From positions 930,001 to 994,000 of the forward strand of contig NZ_QWEZ01000001.1 in assembly GCF_003864255.1 (NCBI RefSeq): a stretch of DNA of 64,000 bases, written 5' to 3'. The stretch is from Aestuariirhabdus litorea. GTDB taxonomy: Bacteria > Pseudomonadota > Gammaproteobacteria > Pseudomonadales > Aestuariirhabdaceae. This document shows, piece after piece, positions 17,206 through 26,256 of the stretch. The notes beneath the pieces were generated by a model. It was not told where the DNA came from, searched no databases, and saw only the letters and a list, made by a program, of their open reading frames with translations. Numbering within the stretch: position 1 is the first letter of the stretch; the number at the start of each line of letters is the position of its first letter. A program made the translations under genes and the position numbers.

Positions 17206-20200
17206 GTATCGAGCAAAAAGTCTCCGTTAACACCCATTACACCCGTTCTGTGAACCTCGAGCGCGATGCCTCATCAGTTGAGGTCGTTAAAGCCTATATT
17301 CCAACATCGCGTGCACTGCGAACCTTTGCAAAGGTTGCAGATGGATTTCATAGTAAGCAAGCACCCCGTGCGTGGTCATGGGTGGGGCCTTATGGCTCTG
17401 GCAAATCGACCGCATCGGTTTTCTTAGGGCGCTTGTTAGCAAACCCAGAAAATGATGCGGCTAAGGTCGCGTATAAGGTGCTTGCGGAGTCGGATAAAGA
17501 GTTGGCGCAAAAGTTTGCGAGTGCTACTGAGGGCTCGGCAGGATACCTACAAATACTAATCACAGGCTCACCTGAGCCGATGGCTAAGAGGCTGCTAAAG
17601 GGGTTTGCAAGCGCGGCCAGTGCATTTTGGAGTAGTAGGCCGGGGCGTCCGCCAGCCATTGTGAAGTCGCTGGAGCAGCTTGCTGATGAAGAGAATCCAA
17701 AAACAAGCGATATAATTGCCGCAGTCGATGGTTTGCAAGCAGCCCTTGGAAATTCCTCATGTGCTGGAGTTGTGTTGGTTATTGATGAGCTGGGTAAGTT
17801 TCTAGAATACGAAGCTCGGCACTATGGAGCCAACGATATTTACCTGTTACAGGCCCTCGCTGAACATGCTTGCCGTGGCCATTCTGTTAACTTAATGCTG
17901 TTTGTGCTGCTTCATCAGTCTTTCGAGCAGTATGCAAAAGGTCTAGGCGAAAGCCTCAAAAATGAGTGGTCGAAGGTCCAGGGGCGTTTTGAAGAGGTGC
18001 CATTTTTAGAGGCATCTGAGCAGGTGCTTCGTGTTGTATCCGCTGCTTTTAACTACACCATGAACGAGGCCGAGCATAAGCTTATTGAAACAGCGGTGGA
18101 AAAAGTGGTTGCCGTGTTGGACAAGCAGGATGCATTGCCGGGTGCGATGACCGCGCAAGAAACGGTTAACCTGTTCTCGAGCTGTTACCCGCTCCACCCT
18201 ATAAGTGCGCTGCTGCTGCCACTGTTATGCCAGAAGATTGCTCAAAACGAGAGGACTCTCTTCAGTTATTTAGGAAGTCACGAAGAGTTTGGTTTGCAAG
18301 ATATGCTCCTTAAACTCGAGTCAGTAGGTGACTTTATCTATCCTCACCATATTTACGACTACTTTATTACTAACCAGTCATCGGCGCTTGGGGATTATAT
18401 GACCCACCGCCGCTGGGCGGAAGTCGTAACGGCTGTAGAGCGGTTGGGGAATGTAGATAAAAGTGATATTAATCTACTCAAAACCATTGGTATTCTCAAT
18501 ATTATTGGAAGCAAGGGCGGCTTCAAGCCATCTAAAGCATTGCTCCAGGCCTGCATGCCAGAAAGTAACCGATTTTCCAAGTCTATAAAGGTGCTAGAGG
18601 GACAGTCGGTTGTAAACTTCCGCCGTTACAGTGGAGAGTATCGAGTTTGGCAAGGAAGTGATTTTGATTTAGAAGAAGCGCTTCAAGAGGAGCTAAGTAA
18701 TCTTGGTGAGTTTTCTCTCGTTGAAGAACTCAATCGTTCTAAGGTGATGGTCCCCGTCGTTGCGCGTCGCTATACCATTAAAAACGGTACGTTACGCTAC
18801 TTTACTCCCTGCTTCGTTGATGCTTCTTCTTTTAAGAAAGTCCCTGTCAAAACCGACCAGCCACGAATTATTTACTTTTTAGCCGCCGGGCAGGATGATG
18901 AAAAGATCTTTCAAAGCTGTGCTAGAGAATACTTTTCAAACCTGGATGTTGTTGCACTTTGTTTGAATGGTTCGCAATTAAGAGAGGCGGTGGCAGAGTC
19001 CCAAGCGCTGCGCAGAGTAGGTATAGCTCGACAAGAGTTGAATAGTGACCCCGTCGCAAAGCGTGAATATGAAGATCGGCTGTCAGCGGCCCAGTTGGCG
19101 GAGGATAAGCTACTGCAGTCGCTAACGGATATGCCTCAGGATGCTCGGTGGTACTATAAAGGTGAAGAGTACGAAGTAGATAACAAGCGCCAGTTTCAGG
19201 TGTTCCTATCCTTAGTTTTAGAAAAGGTTTATGACAAAGCTCCTGCGTTATATAACGAGCTTATGAATCGGGATAATCCATCATCGCAAGCGGTGGCTGC
19301 CCGTAATAAGTTGTTGTATGCAATGCTGACTAGGCCAACGGAAACAGATTTAGGTATAGAAAAATTCCCGCCAGAAAAGGCAGTGTATCGATCGCTGTTG
19401 AAAATAACCGGATTACACAAAAGGGAGGCGGTTGCTGGGGACTGGTCTTTCGCACCTGCGCCACAGGATGGAAGAAGCGATAAGTCGAACTTAAGGCACG
19501 CATGGGCCGAGATAGAGCGATTTCTTGATTCAACGGAGAGTGAAGCACGCTCTTTTATTGCCCTTAATGAAACCCTAATGGCTCCTCCTTATGGGTTAAA
19601 AGCTGGTGTGTTGCCCATTCTTTATTTTGCAGCGTACCTGACCTATCAGCATGAAATCGCAGTGTACGAGAGTCGTCGCTATAGGGCCTACTTCACTCAA
19701 GAGATGATTGAGCGCTTTGTAAAACGCCCCGATGAATTTCAGATTCAGCGTTTTCGAATCGAAGGAATGCGTGCATCAATCTTTGAACAGTACGGTAAGG
19801 TGATCCATGGTGATACAAAAAAGAAGCACTCACTATTAGAGTTGGCAAAGCCGCTTGCTACTTTCATGGGGCAGCTTCCAGAATACACTCAAAAAACAAA
19901 AAGAGGTCTGTCGAAAAAAGCACTTGATGTACGTGTTGCATTTAACCTCGCAAAGTCCCCTGAGACACTGCTGTTTGAAGCTCTGCCGAAAGCGTTAGGC
20001 TATAGCGCAGTGAGCGGTTCCGAAAGTAACGAAAAGCTTGAATGTTTTTCTTCTGACTTAACCGCTGTACTGCGAGAGTTAAGAGATCATTATGGGGCTC
20101 TTGTTTCAACGCAAAGGCAGTTGTTAGCGCAAGCGTTCAATATTAATCCGTCCACTAATCTTTCTGATTTGAGGCGGATTATTTCTGGAAACTGCCATGG

Positions 20201-20732
20201 GTTGGAGGCTTATACTGTAGATACCCAGGGGCTTCGCGCTTTCATTATGCGAGTTAACAAAGCGGAAGGAAGTGACGAGGAATGGTTAGAAAATATCTTA
20301 ATTTTTCTGGGTCATAAGCCTAGCGCTAAGTGGTTAGATGCTGACCAGGATGCGGCAGAGTATCGATTAACCGACTTTTCGCGCAGGGTTATTGATTTAG
20401 AAAAGCTAAGAATACATGAACGCGACCGAACTTCAAAAATGCAGGGTGATTTTGATGTTTATCTTTTGCGCAGTATCAAAAAAGGCGGCGAAATCTTAGA
20501 TGATGTCGTAGCGATCGATAATAATTGCGAGAAAAGAATATCAAGTGCCCTTGATGAAATGCGAAGTACCCTTTCACGTTTAGACGATGATGAGTTGAAG
20601 CTTGCAGCACTTGCTAAAATATCCGATGAGTTTTTGATGTATTATAAAGCTGGGTCTTTGCTGTCGGCGAATGGTAGTGGCGGTTTAGGTGATAATGTGA
20701 AAGCCAACCTAAAAAAGGTAGATAAGAAATGA
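17202..20732 (+). CDS. Large P-loop ATPase, BrxC/PglY-like
   Basis: A 1176-residue cytoplasmic protein. Walker A is GPYGSGKST at residues 62-70, and Walker B is LVIDE at about 192-196, continuing LGKFLEYEARHYGANDIYLLQALAEHA. An AAA-like sensor region follows (LMLFVLLHQSFEQYAKGL). The remaining 800 residues are largely helical, with charged stretches (for example AAQLAEDKLLQSL). Size, N-terminal P-loop position and layout resemble BrxC/PglY, the AAA+ ATPase of BREX systems, though overall similarity was not measured. It is overlapped by DUF4007 before it and the PAPS-reductase-like gene after it. In a BREX type 4-like reading it would be BrxC next to BrxP; PglZ and BrxL, expected beside them, are absent. 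Confidence 0.7.
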   Translation: MSIEQKVSVNTHYTRSVNLERDASSVEVVKAYIPTSRALRTFAKVADGFHSKQAPRAWSWVGPYGSGKSTASVFLGRLLANPENDAAKVAYKVLAESDKELAQKFASATEGSAGYLQILITGSPEPMAKRLLKGFASAASAFWSSRPGRPPAIVKSLEQLADEENPKTSDIIAAVDGLQAALGNSSCAGVVLVIDELGKFLEYEARHYGANDIYLLQALAEHACRGHSVNLMLFVLLHQSFEQYAKGLGESLKNEWSKVQGRFEEVPFLEASEQVLRVVSAAFNYTMNEAEHKLIETAVEKVVAVLDKQDALPGAMTAQETVNLFSSCYPLHPISALLLPLLCQKIAQNERTLFSYLGSHEEFGLQDMLLKLESVGDFIYPHHIYDYFITNQSSALGDYMTHRRWAEVVTAVERLGNVDKSDINLLKTIGILNIIGSKGGFKPSKALLQACMPESNRFSKSIKVLEGQSVVNFRRYSGEYRVWQGSDFDLEEALQEELSNLGEFSLVEELNRSKVMVPVVARRYTIKNGTLRYFTPCFVDASSFKKVPVKTDQPRIIYFLAAGQDDEKIFQSCAREYFSNLDVVALCLNGSQLREAVAESQALRRVGIARQELNSDPVAKREYEDRLSAAQLAEDKLLQSLTDMPQDARWYYKGEEYEVDNKRQFQVFLSLVLEKVYDKAPALYNELMNRDNPSSQAVAARNKLLYAMLTRPTETDLGIEKFPPEKAVYRSLLKITGLHKREAVAGDWSFAPAPQDGRSDKSNLRHAWAEIERFLDSTESEARSFIALNETLMAPPYGLKAGVLPILYFAAYLTYQHEIAVYESRRYRAYFTQEMIERFVKRPDEFQIQRFRIEGMRASIFEQYGKVIHGDTKKKHSLLELAKPLATFMGQLPEYTQKTKRGLSKKALDVRVAFNLAKSPETLLFEALPKALGYSAVSGSESNEKLECFSSDLTAVLRELRDHYGALVSTQRQLLAQAFNINPSTNLSDLRRIISGNCHGLEAYTVDTQGLRAFIMRVNKAEGSDEEWLENILIFLGHKPSAKWLDADQDAAEYRLTDFSRRVIDLEKLRIHERDRTSKMQGDFDVYLLRSIKKGGEILDDVVAIDNNCEKRISSALDEMRSTLSRLDDDELKLAALAKISDEFLMYYKAGSLLSANGSGGLGDNVKANLKKVDKK

Positions 20733-21586
20733 GTGGCGGATTTAAAAGGTATGTGAGTGATGATGGTTGCCGCCATGTTTTAGGGATTTCTGGTGGTAAA
20801 GATAGTGCTGCACTTGCTGTTTATATCAAAGACCGATATCCGGATATTCATGATAAAATAGAGTATTTTTTTACTGATACCGGTGCTGAACTTAGCGAGA
20901 TCTATGAGTTTCTGGATAAGCTCGAAGCGTATTTGGGCAAAGAGATTATTCGCCTAAACAGCGACAAATGCTTTGAGGACTGGCTTAAGATTCACAATGA
21001 GTATCTACCATCACCACAACAGCGCTGGTGTACTCGAATGATGAAGATAAAGCCATTTGAAGCATTCGTGGGTGATGATCCTGTTATCTCCTACATAGGT
21101 ATTAGGGCTGATGAAAATCGTGATGGATACATAAGTCAAAAAGAGACAATCAAAGCCGCCTTTCCATTTATAGATGATGGGATAGTTCGAGATGATGTGT
21201 TCCAGATACTAGAAGATAGTGTCGGTATTCCACAATACTATAAATGGCGTTCACGATCAGGCTGTTATTTCTGCTTTTTTCAGCGTCAGGATGAGTGGCT
21301 TGGCCTGAAAGAAAATCATCCGGAACTCTTTGAAAAAGCTAAACAGTTTGAACAAAGAATCCGTGTTAAATACGACTGGAAAGAGGGTGAGATACCCGTT
21401 GGAGGCGTTGGCTATACATGGAGTTCGCAGGGAACACTTGATGAGCTGGTTGCTAAAGCAGAGAAAAGGCGGGAGAAGGATGGAATTATCGCATCATCTA
21501 AGCATTCTGAACGTTGGCAGGATGTTCTTCGTAATGGTGAAGATGATGATCCTGAAGATCAGTCATGCCTGATATGCAGCCTTTAG
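20729..21586 (+). CDS. PAPS-reductase-like (PP-loop) enzyme, BrxP/DndC-like
   Basis: A 285-residue protein. The PP-loop SGGKDS is at residues 21-26, preceded by the strand HVLGI, and FFTDTGAEL follows near 47-55, the PAPS-reductase adenylate-binding pattern. Cysteines that could hold an iron-sulfur cluster are Cys101 (RWCTRMMKIKP), the pair Cys179/Cys182 (GCYFCFF) and the terminal pair Cys280/Cys283 (CLICSL). DndC, which activates the DNA backbone for phosphorothioation, and BrxP of BREX type 4 belong to this superfamily. Here it is coupled by ATGA to the large ATPase, which points to DNA modification rather than sulfate assimilation. No cysteine desulfurase is in the island, so sulfur would have to come from a chromosomal IscS. 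Confidence 0.8.
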   Translation: MSGGFKRYVSDDGCRHVLGISGGKDSAALAVYIKDRYPDIHDKIEYFFTDTGAELSEIYEFLDKLEAYLGKEIIRLNSDKCFEDWLKIHNEYLPSPQQRWCTRMMKIKPFEAFVGDDPVISYIGIRADENRDGYISQKETIKAAFPFIDDGIVRDDVFQILEDSVGIPQYYKWRSRSGCYFCFFQRQDEWLGLKENHPELFEKAKQFEQRIRVKYDWKEGEIPVGGVGYTWSSQGTLDELVAKAEKRREKDGIIASSKHSERWQDVLRNGEDDDPEDQSCLICSL

Positions 21587-21650
21587 CTATCACGTTTGCT
21601 ATCAAGTAATAAAATGCATAACCTCAGCGAGCTCAGGGTAGGAGTGGATT

Positions 21651-23279
21651 GTGACAGAAAAGCTTAGAAAAGCTATTTGTGGAATGGGCTTTGAAGGGAT
21701 GTCGAGACTATGTAATCCATCGGTTCTCGGTATCATTAATGAGTTTGAAGGCTCACCTAACACAAAGAAACTTGCTCAGCTCGTAATCGAGATATACGGA
21801 GTTGCCTCCATTTTAGAGGAGGCTAAAAATAGAAAGCTTCTCCTTGAGTATCTCGACGAAAAAAATGCCGAAGAACTATCAAGCAAGCTTGGTGTTAGAG
21901 ATAAATATTCTACCCCGTGGGAAGGGTTGCTTAGAAAGAAGTTTTCTTTTGAAAGTATTGCTGACCTTTATGAGTACTTTGACTGCGAAAAGCCTGAAGA
22001 ATCAACTGCTGTCCAGGGGCGCTCCTTCTGTACTACGGTAGAAAGCAATTATGGGCTTTTTGAGCACCAAGAAAAAGCTGCCCAAAAAATCAAATCGTAT
22101 TTGTCTACTGCGGGTGAGCGTGTTCTTCTACATATGCCAACAGGGTCTGGTAAGACAAGAACAGCAATGAGTATCGCTTGTGATTTTTTGCGTAACTCGA
22201 TCTCTAATAGATCCGATAAAACAGTTGTATGGCTTTGTGATACGGATGAATTGTGTGATCAAGCAGCAAGCGAGTTTATCAAAGCATGGTCCTCACTGGG
22301 GGTGGGTAAGACAAATTTATACAGAGTTTTCGGGTCTGGAGAAGCCGATCTTTCAGTGATAAAGTCTGGATTTATTGTGTGCGGGCTTCAAAAATTAAAC
22401 TCTATAAGTGTTTCTCAACAAGCTAACTACTATGGTATTTGCTCAAAGACAACGCTCGTCATATTCGATGAAGCACACAAGGCAATAGCACCGACTTATA
22501 AACAAGCTATCGAAGTTTTTCAGTCTTTAGGTGGCGCGGCATTACTTGGTTTATCTGCTACACCAGGTAGATCGACTGAAAACCAAGAAGAAAACGCTGA
22601 ATTAGCAATTTTTTTTAATAGCAACAAGGTTTCACTTGAGATTGATGGTTATGGAAGTCCTATAAGCTACCTGCAGGATAAGGGGTATTTGTCTCAAGTT
22701 AAATATCACGATATTCCTTACCAATCATCTGATATAAATCTTACAACCAACGATATTTCATTGTTAAAAAATGGTGGCGAGCCGGACAAAGCTTTATTGA
22801 CAAGGCTAGGCCTGGATCAAAAACGAAATGTTGTTATATTGTCAAACGCTATAAAGCTTATTGAAGAAGGTCGTAAGATAATACTTTTTGCGCCAAGTGT
22901 AGAAAGTGCTGAAGGTATTTATGCTTTGCTTAAATACAAAGATATTAAGGCTGGAATTGTTACAGCTACTACGCCGGAAGATGCTAGAAGGAAAAATATA
23001 AAAGACTATAAAGATGGAAAATCCAGCATTCTAGTTAATTATGGAGTCCTGACAACCGGATTTGACGCTCCTAAAACTGATGTTGCCATTATTGCTCGAC
23101 CGACAAACTCTCTTACTCTGTTTAGTCAAATGGTTGGGAGAGCAACACGAGGGGTTAATGCTGGAGGTACAGAGTTTGCGGATATTTATGTGATAAAAGA
23201 TACAATGCCTGGATTGCGAGATATGTCTAAAACATTTAAGCACTGGGATGAGTGCTGGGGTAATGGAAATGGGGGCTGA
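21651..23279 (+). CDS. SF2 DEAD/DEAH-box helicase, defence-associated
   Basis: A 542-residue protein with a GTG start at 21651, behind AGGAG, 64 bases after the previous gene. Residues 1-130 form an N-terminal helical domain without recognised motifs. Helicase motifs follow. Motif Q-like is LFEHQEKAA, motif I is MPTGSGKT (162-169), motif II is DEAH (273-276), motif III is LSATPG, motif IV-V is VNYGVLTTGFDAP and motif VI is QMVGRATRG. The arrangement is like type I and type III restriction or UvrB-family translocases. It has no nuclease of its own, so it may feed DNA to the GHKL and PLD partners downstream. It ends one base before the next start codon. Confidence 0.85.
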   Translation: MTEKLRKAICGMGFEGMSRLCNPSVLGIINEFEGSPNTKKLAQLVIEIYGVASILEEAKNRKLLLEYLDEKNAEELSSKLGVRDKYSTPWEGLLRKKFSFESIADLYEYFDCEKPEESTAVQGRSFCTTVESNYGLFEHQEKAAQKIKSYLSTAGERVLLHMPTGSGKTRTAMSIACDFLRNSISNRSDKTVVWLCDTDELCDQAASEFIKAWSSLGVGKTNLYRVFGSGEADLSVIKSGFIVCGLQKLNSISVSQQANYYGICSKTTLVIFDEAHKAIAPTYKQAIEVFQSLGGAALLGLSATPGRSTENQEENAELAIFFNSNKVSLEIDGYGSPISYLQDKGYLSQVKYHDIPYQSSDINLTTNDISLLKNGGEPDKALLTRLGLDQKRNVVILSNAIKLIEEGRKIILFAPSVESAEGIYALLKYKDIKAGIVTATTPEDARRKNIKDYKDGKSSILVNYGVLTTGFDAPKTDVAIIARPTNSLTLFSQMVGRATRGVNAGGTEFADIYVIKDTMPGLRDMSKTFKHWDECWGNGNGG

Positions 23280-23280
23280 A

Positions 23281-25089
23281 ATGAATAATGAAACTAAATA
23301 CATGCAAAAGATTTTTCCCATTGAGCTCGTATTAGATGCTATGAAAGATAATGGGTACAAAGATGCAGCTCATGCTGTAGCTGAGTTGATTGATAATAGT
23401 ATCCAGTCTGGGCTTGAAATAAAAAAGAAAACCCATGTTCAATTAATTTGTAAAGAGCAGTCTTCCTTAATTTCCGATCGTAACTCAAGTCGAATTGAGC
23501 AAATTGCTGTTTACGACAACGCTGGCGGTATGGATAAGGATGAGCTTCAATCCGCACTTGCTTTTGGGATGGGATCTAGAAGAAAAGCAAAGGATGGCAT
23601 TGGGAAGTTTGGGATGGGGCTACCGAATGCGTCTATATCGCAGTGTAATAGAGTTGATGTCTATAGCTGGAAGAATGGAAAAACGTATCACACATATCTA
23701 GACATTAAAGAAATTGCTAGGGAGCACTACGATGTTGTGCCAGAGCCACAACTAGCAAGCCTTCCGAACGAGTGGGTCGACTGTATTCAGGGGGAAATAG
23801 AGGGAAGCGGAACTCTGGTTATTTGGAGTGACTTAGACCGGCTCAAGTGGAAAAGGCACAAAGCGTTTTTCTCTAACGTGGAATTTATAGTTGGAAGGAT
23901 GTACCGATATTTTATAGGTAGCAACTGCGAAATTAGAATGGCGGCCTACAATGGTTGTATTGTTTATGATCAGCTTGTAAAAGCAAATGATCCTCTTTAT
24001 TTGACAAAGGATACGAATACCCCTGCCCCATTTGACAGCAGTCCAGGGTTTGTAAGCTTCTATAATGGCTCTATACCTGTAGCCTGGAATGGAAAAATAC
24101 ACAATGTGAATCTCAAAGTGTCGATGTGTGACCACAAGTTCAGGAAGGACTTCAACTCTTATTACAGTGATAAAAGCTACGGAAACCCAGGTGCTACTCC
24201 ATTCGGTAAGCACTGTGCGAAAAATCTAGGTATATCTATAGTTCGGGCGGGTAGAGAGCTTGAGCTAAATAATAGCTTCACTAACGTTTACGATCCCACT
24301 GAGAGATTTTGGGGGGCTGAAATTTCATTTTCTCCGGAGCTAGATGAGGTATTTGGAGTAACCAATAACAAGCAAGCAGCTACAGCGTTGAGACAGCTTT
24401 CATTGGCAGATATAGCTCAAGAAGAAGGGCTGGACAGTAAAAGCGAAGCTGACGCCTTTATGAATGAAAATAATGACATAAGGTTGCCTGTGATCAGGGT
24501 GTCTGAAAAAGTTGTTAGCATTCTTAGTGCTGTCCGAGGTGAGTTAGACAAACAACGAAAAGGCTCAGTTAAAAAAAATGATTATTCTTCTGATTTATCC
24601 CACAAGGCGGAAGGTGTAGCAACTAAGTTTGATCAAAAGCTCGACGCAAAAGGTGAAAGCGATAGAAAGTCTGATACTTTATCTGATGAGCAAAAAGCTG
24701 AGGAGATAAAAGAGGAGTTAGAGCGAGATGGGTTGTCTCTTAGTGAAGAGGATACAAAGAAACTTATTTCTGACGCTCTGCAGAGTAGCGATAAGTTTAT
24801 CATAACCTCAGCGGATATTAGGGGAGCGGATATTATTTTTGATGTAACCACCCCCGGGGGTAAGCTTAAAGTCACTATCAATGAGTCACATCCTTTCTAT
24901 AAGAACCTGGTTTCCGATATAGCTGATGATCCACAATACTATGACATCATCAAGCTGTTATTCTCTGCTTGGGCGATTATGGAAGACAAGCAGCAAGATG
25001 AGCAATATAAAGAGTGGCTTTTGGAAGCAAGGAAGGACTGGGGTTATTACGCAAAGCAGATGCTTACTGAGTATCTGAAAAATGGATAA
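23281..25089 (+). CDS. GHKL-fold (Hsp90/MORC-like) ATPase, defence-associated
   Basis: About 602 residues from ATG 23281; an ATG at 23248 inside the helicase gene is also possible. The Bergerat ATP fold is complete. The N box is AELIDNS (Glu35, Asn39), the G1 box is DNAGGMD from residue 79 and the G2 box is GIGKFGMG at 106-113. The transducer-like part has KHCAKNLGISIVRAGRELEL. Residues 415-500 are a charged, probably unstructured linker. A C-terminal domain ends at a WGYYAKQM stretch. Such ATPases close as ATP-driven clamps on DNA or partners. Its 3' end overlaps the PLD gene by 8 bases, so the two probably work as a pair. Confidence 0.8.
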   Translation: MNNETKYMQKIFPIELVLDAMKDNGYKDAAHAVAELIDNSIQSGLEIKKKTHVQLICKEQSSLISDRNSSRIEQIAVYDNAGGMDKDELQSALAFGMGSRRKAKDGIGKFGMGLPNASISQCNRVDVYSWKNGKTYHTYLDIKEIAREHYDVVPEPQLASLPNEWVDCIQGEIEGSGTLVIWSDLDRLKWKRHKAFFSNVEFIVGRMYRYFIGSNCEIRMAAYNGCIVYDQLVKANDPLYLTKDTNTPAPFDSSPGFVSFYNGSIPVAWNGKIHNVNLKVSMCDHKFRKDFNSYYSDKSYGNPGATPFGKHCAKNLGISIVRAGRELELNNSFTNVYDPTERFWGAEISFSPELDEVFGVTNNKQAATALRQLSLADIAQEEGLDSKSEADAFMNENNDIRLPVIRVSEKVVSILSAVRGELDKQRKGSVKKNDYSSDLSHKAEGVATKFDQKLDAKGESDRKSDTLSDEQKAEEIKEELERDGLSLSEEDTKKLISDALQSSDKFIITSADIRGADIIFDVTTPGGKLKVTINESHPFYKNLVSDIADDPQYYDIIKLLFSAWAIMEDKQQDEQYKEWLLEARKDWGYYAKQMLTEYLKNG

Positions 25090-25999
25090 AGCATTATTCA
25101 TTGCTGATGGTGCGCTAAAAACAGACTTAGAGCTACTCCTGCCAGATTGCTCTAATCTAGTTGTAATATCTGCCTATATCACTAAGCCAGCTATAGAATG
25201 GCTAATCGGGCTTTCTGAGAAACACCCGTTACGTTCAGTACGAGTTATCAGTAGAGTAACCCTATCAGATATAATGAATGGTGCTACAGACTTAGATGCT
25301 CTCAAGTTAATTTTAAAGTCTGGTTGGAGCTTAGGTAGGATACCTAATCTTCACGCTAAAATATATTTGCTTGATTCTACTGTCATGTATATTAGTAGCG
25401 GTAATTTTACTGCAAGTGGACTAAAAATTTTTGGCGATGGTAATATCGAGGCTTCGGTTAAAATCAAACCGGATAGCTGTTGTTTGGATTTTGTCAGCAA
25501 TTTGTTTAATTTGTCTCAGGGTTTAGATCTGGCTGCGTTGGATAAAATGGAAGCATATGTGTCAACTTTTGTGGATGGGGTAAAGTCCGTTTGCGATTGG
25601 CCTAGTGAGATTGTAAGCGCGCGAGACTACTTGCTAGTTTCCGACTTTCCCTTGGAGGAGTATGGAAATCGAAATGGTGTAAATGAGGACCCTGTATACA
25701 ACACGATTCGTAGTAATGGTTCTGGTGGCAGAAGCTTACTGCTTAATACAGCTGCCTATAGGTGGCTAAAAACAACACTAATGTACAAGGAGGGAAACGA
25801 AGCGTACTTTGGAGAGCTATCCTCGCTGCTTCACAGCGTACTTAAAGATGACCCTGCTCCTTATAGGAAAAGTGTAAAGACAATACTTTCTAATTTACTA
25901 ACGTTTATTTCAGAGATAGCGCAAGATGAAATTGAGCTGTCCAGGCCTAGGTATTCGATGCGAGCGAAGTTGAAGTGGAGCGGTTCAGTCCAAACTTAG
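25082..25999 (+). CDS. Phospholipase-D-like (HKD) nuclease, defence-associated
   Basis: A 305-residue protein with one HKD motif. LHAKIYLLDSTVMYISSGNF has His91 and Lys93, the Asp four residues after Lys, and the downstream SGNFTASGL that matches the PLD SxN pattern. The N-terminal segment (LVVISAYITKPAIEWL, VRVISRVT) is the usual first half of the PLD fold. Single-HKD members act as dimers and are often nucleases, as in DrmC-type or BfiI-type enzymes. The C-terminal 150 residues are unassigned. It is the last plus-strand gene of the island, translationally coupled to the GHKL ATPase. It is the likely DNA- or RNA-cutting component, by inference. Confidence 0.8.
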   Translation: MDKALFIADGALKTDLELLLPDCSNLVVISAYITKPAIEWLIGLSEKHPLRSVRVISRVTLSDIMNGATDLDALKLILKSGWSLGRIPNLHAKIYLLDSTVMYISSGNFTASGLKIFGDGNIEASVKIKPDSCCLDFVSNLFNLSQGLDLAALDKMEAYVSTFVDGVKSVCDWPSEIVSARDYLLVSDFPLEEYGNRNGVNEDPVYNTIRSNGSGGRSLLLNTAAYRWLKTTLMYKEGNEAYFGELSSLLHSVLKDDPAPYRKSVKTILSNLLTFISEIAQDEIELSRPRYSMRAKLKWSGSVQT

Positions 26000-26170
26000 C
26001 CGGTCGCCATGAAGAATATTGCCGATTTTTATTGTCGATAACTATATTGAGGCCCGAAAAAAATCAGAGTTAATAATTTTTAGGTTGTCCTTATGGCTTA
26101 TATATTAATTTTCCACAGTAATATAGTGGGTGTTTCGTCGAAATAATCAGCTGTGGTGGTGCGTCCTTAG

Positions 26171-26210
26171 AAACCTTGCTTAATTGAAAATGTTTGGTTG
26201 TTAAGGTTTT
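26171..26210. terminator. Weak hairpin between convergent island genes
   Basis: AAACCTT (26171-26177) pairs with AAGGTTT (26203-26209), followed by TTTT on the plus strand. The loop is long (25 bases), so this is at best a weak terminator for the PLD-side operon or, from the other strand, for the methyltransferase. Nothing else is evident in the 257-base AT-rich gap 26000-26256. Confidence 0.3.
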
Positions 26211-26256
26211 CAACTAAACTTGTTCTGATAGATACCTCCTGAAAATCTGGTGACTA

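Noticed and set aside
20729-21586. Assignment of the PP-loop protein as sulfate-assimilation CysH
   Set aside because: Gene context (ATGA overlap with a large ATPase, defence neighbours) and the extra C-terminal Cys pair argue for a DNA-modification role.
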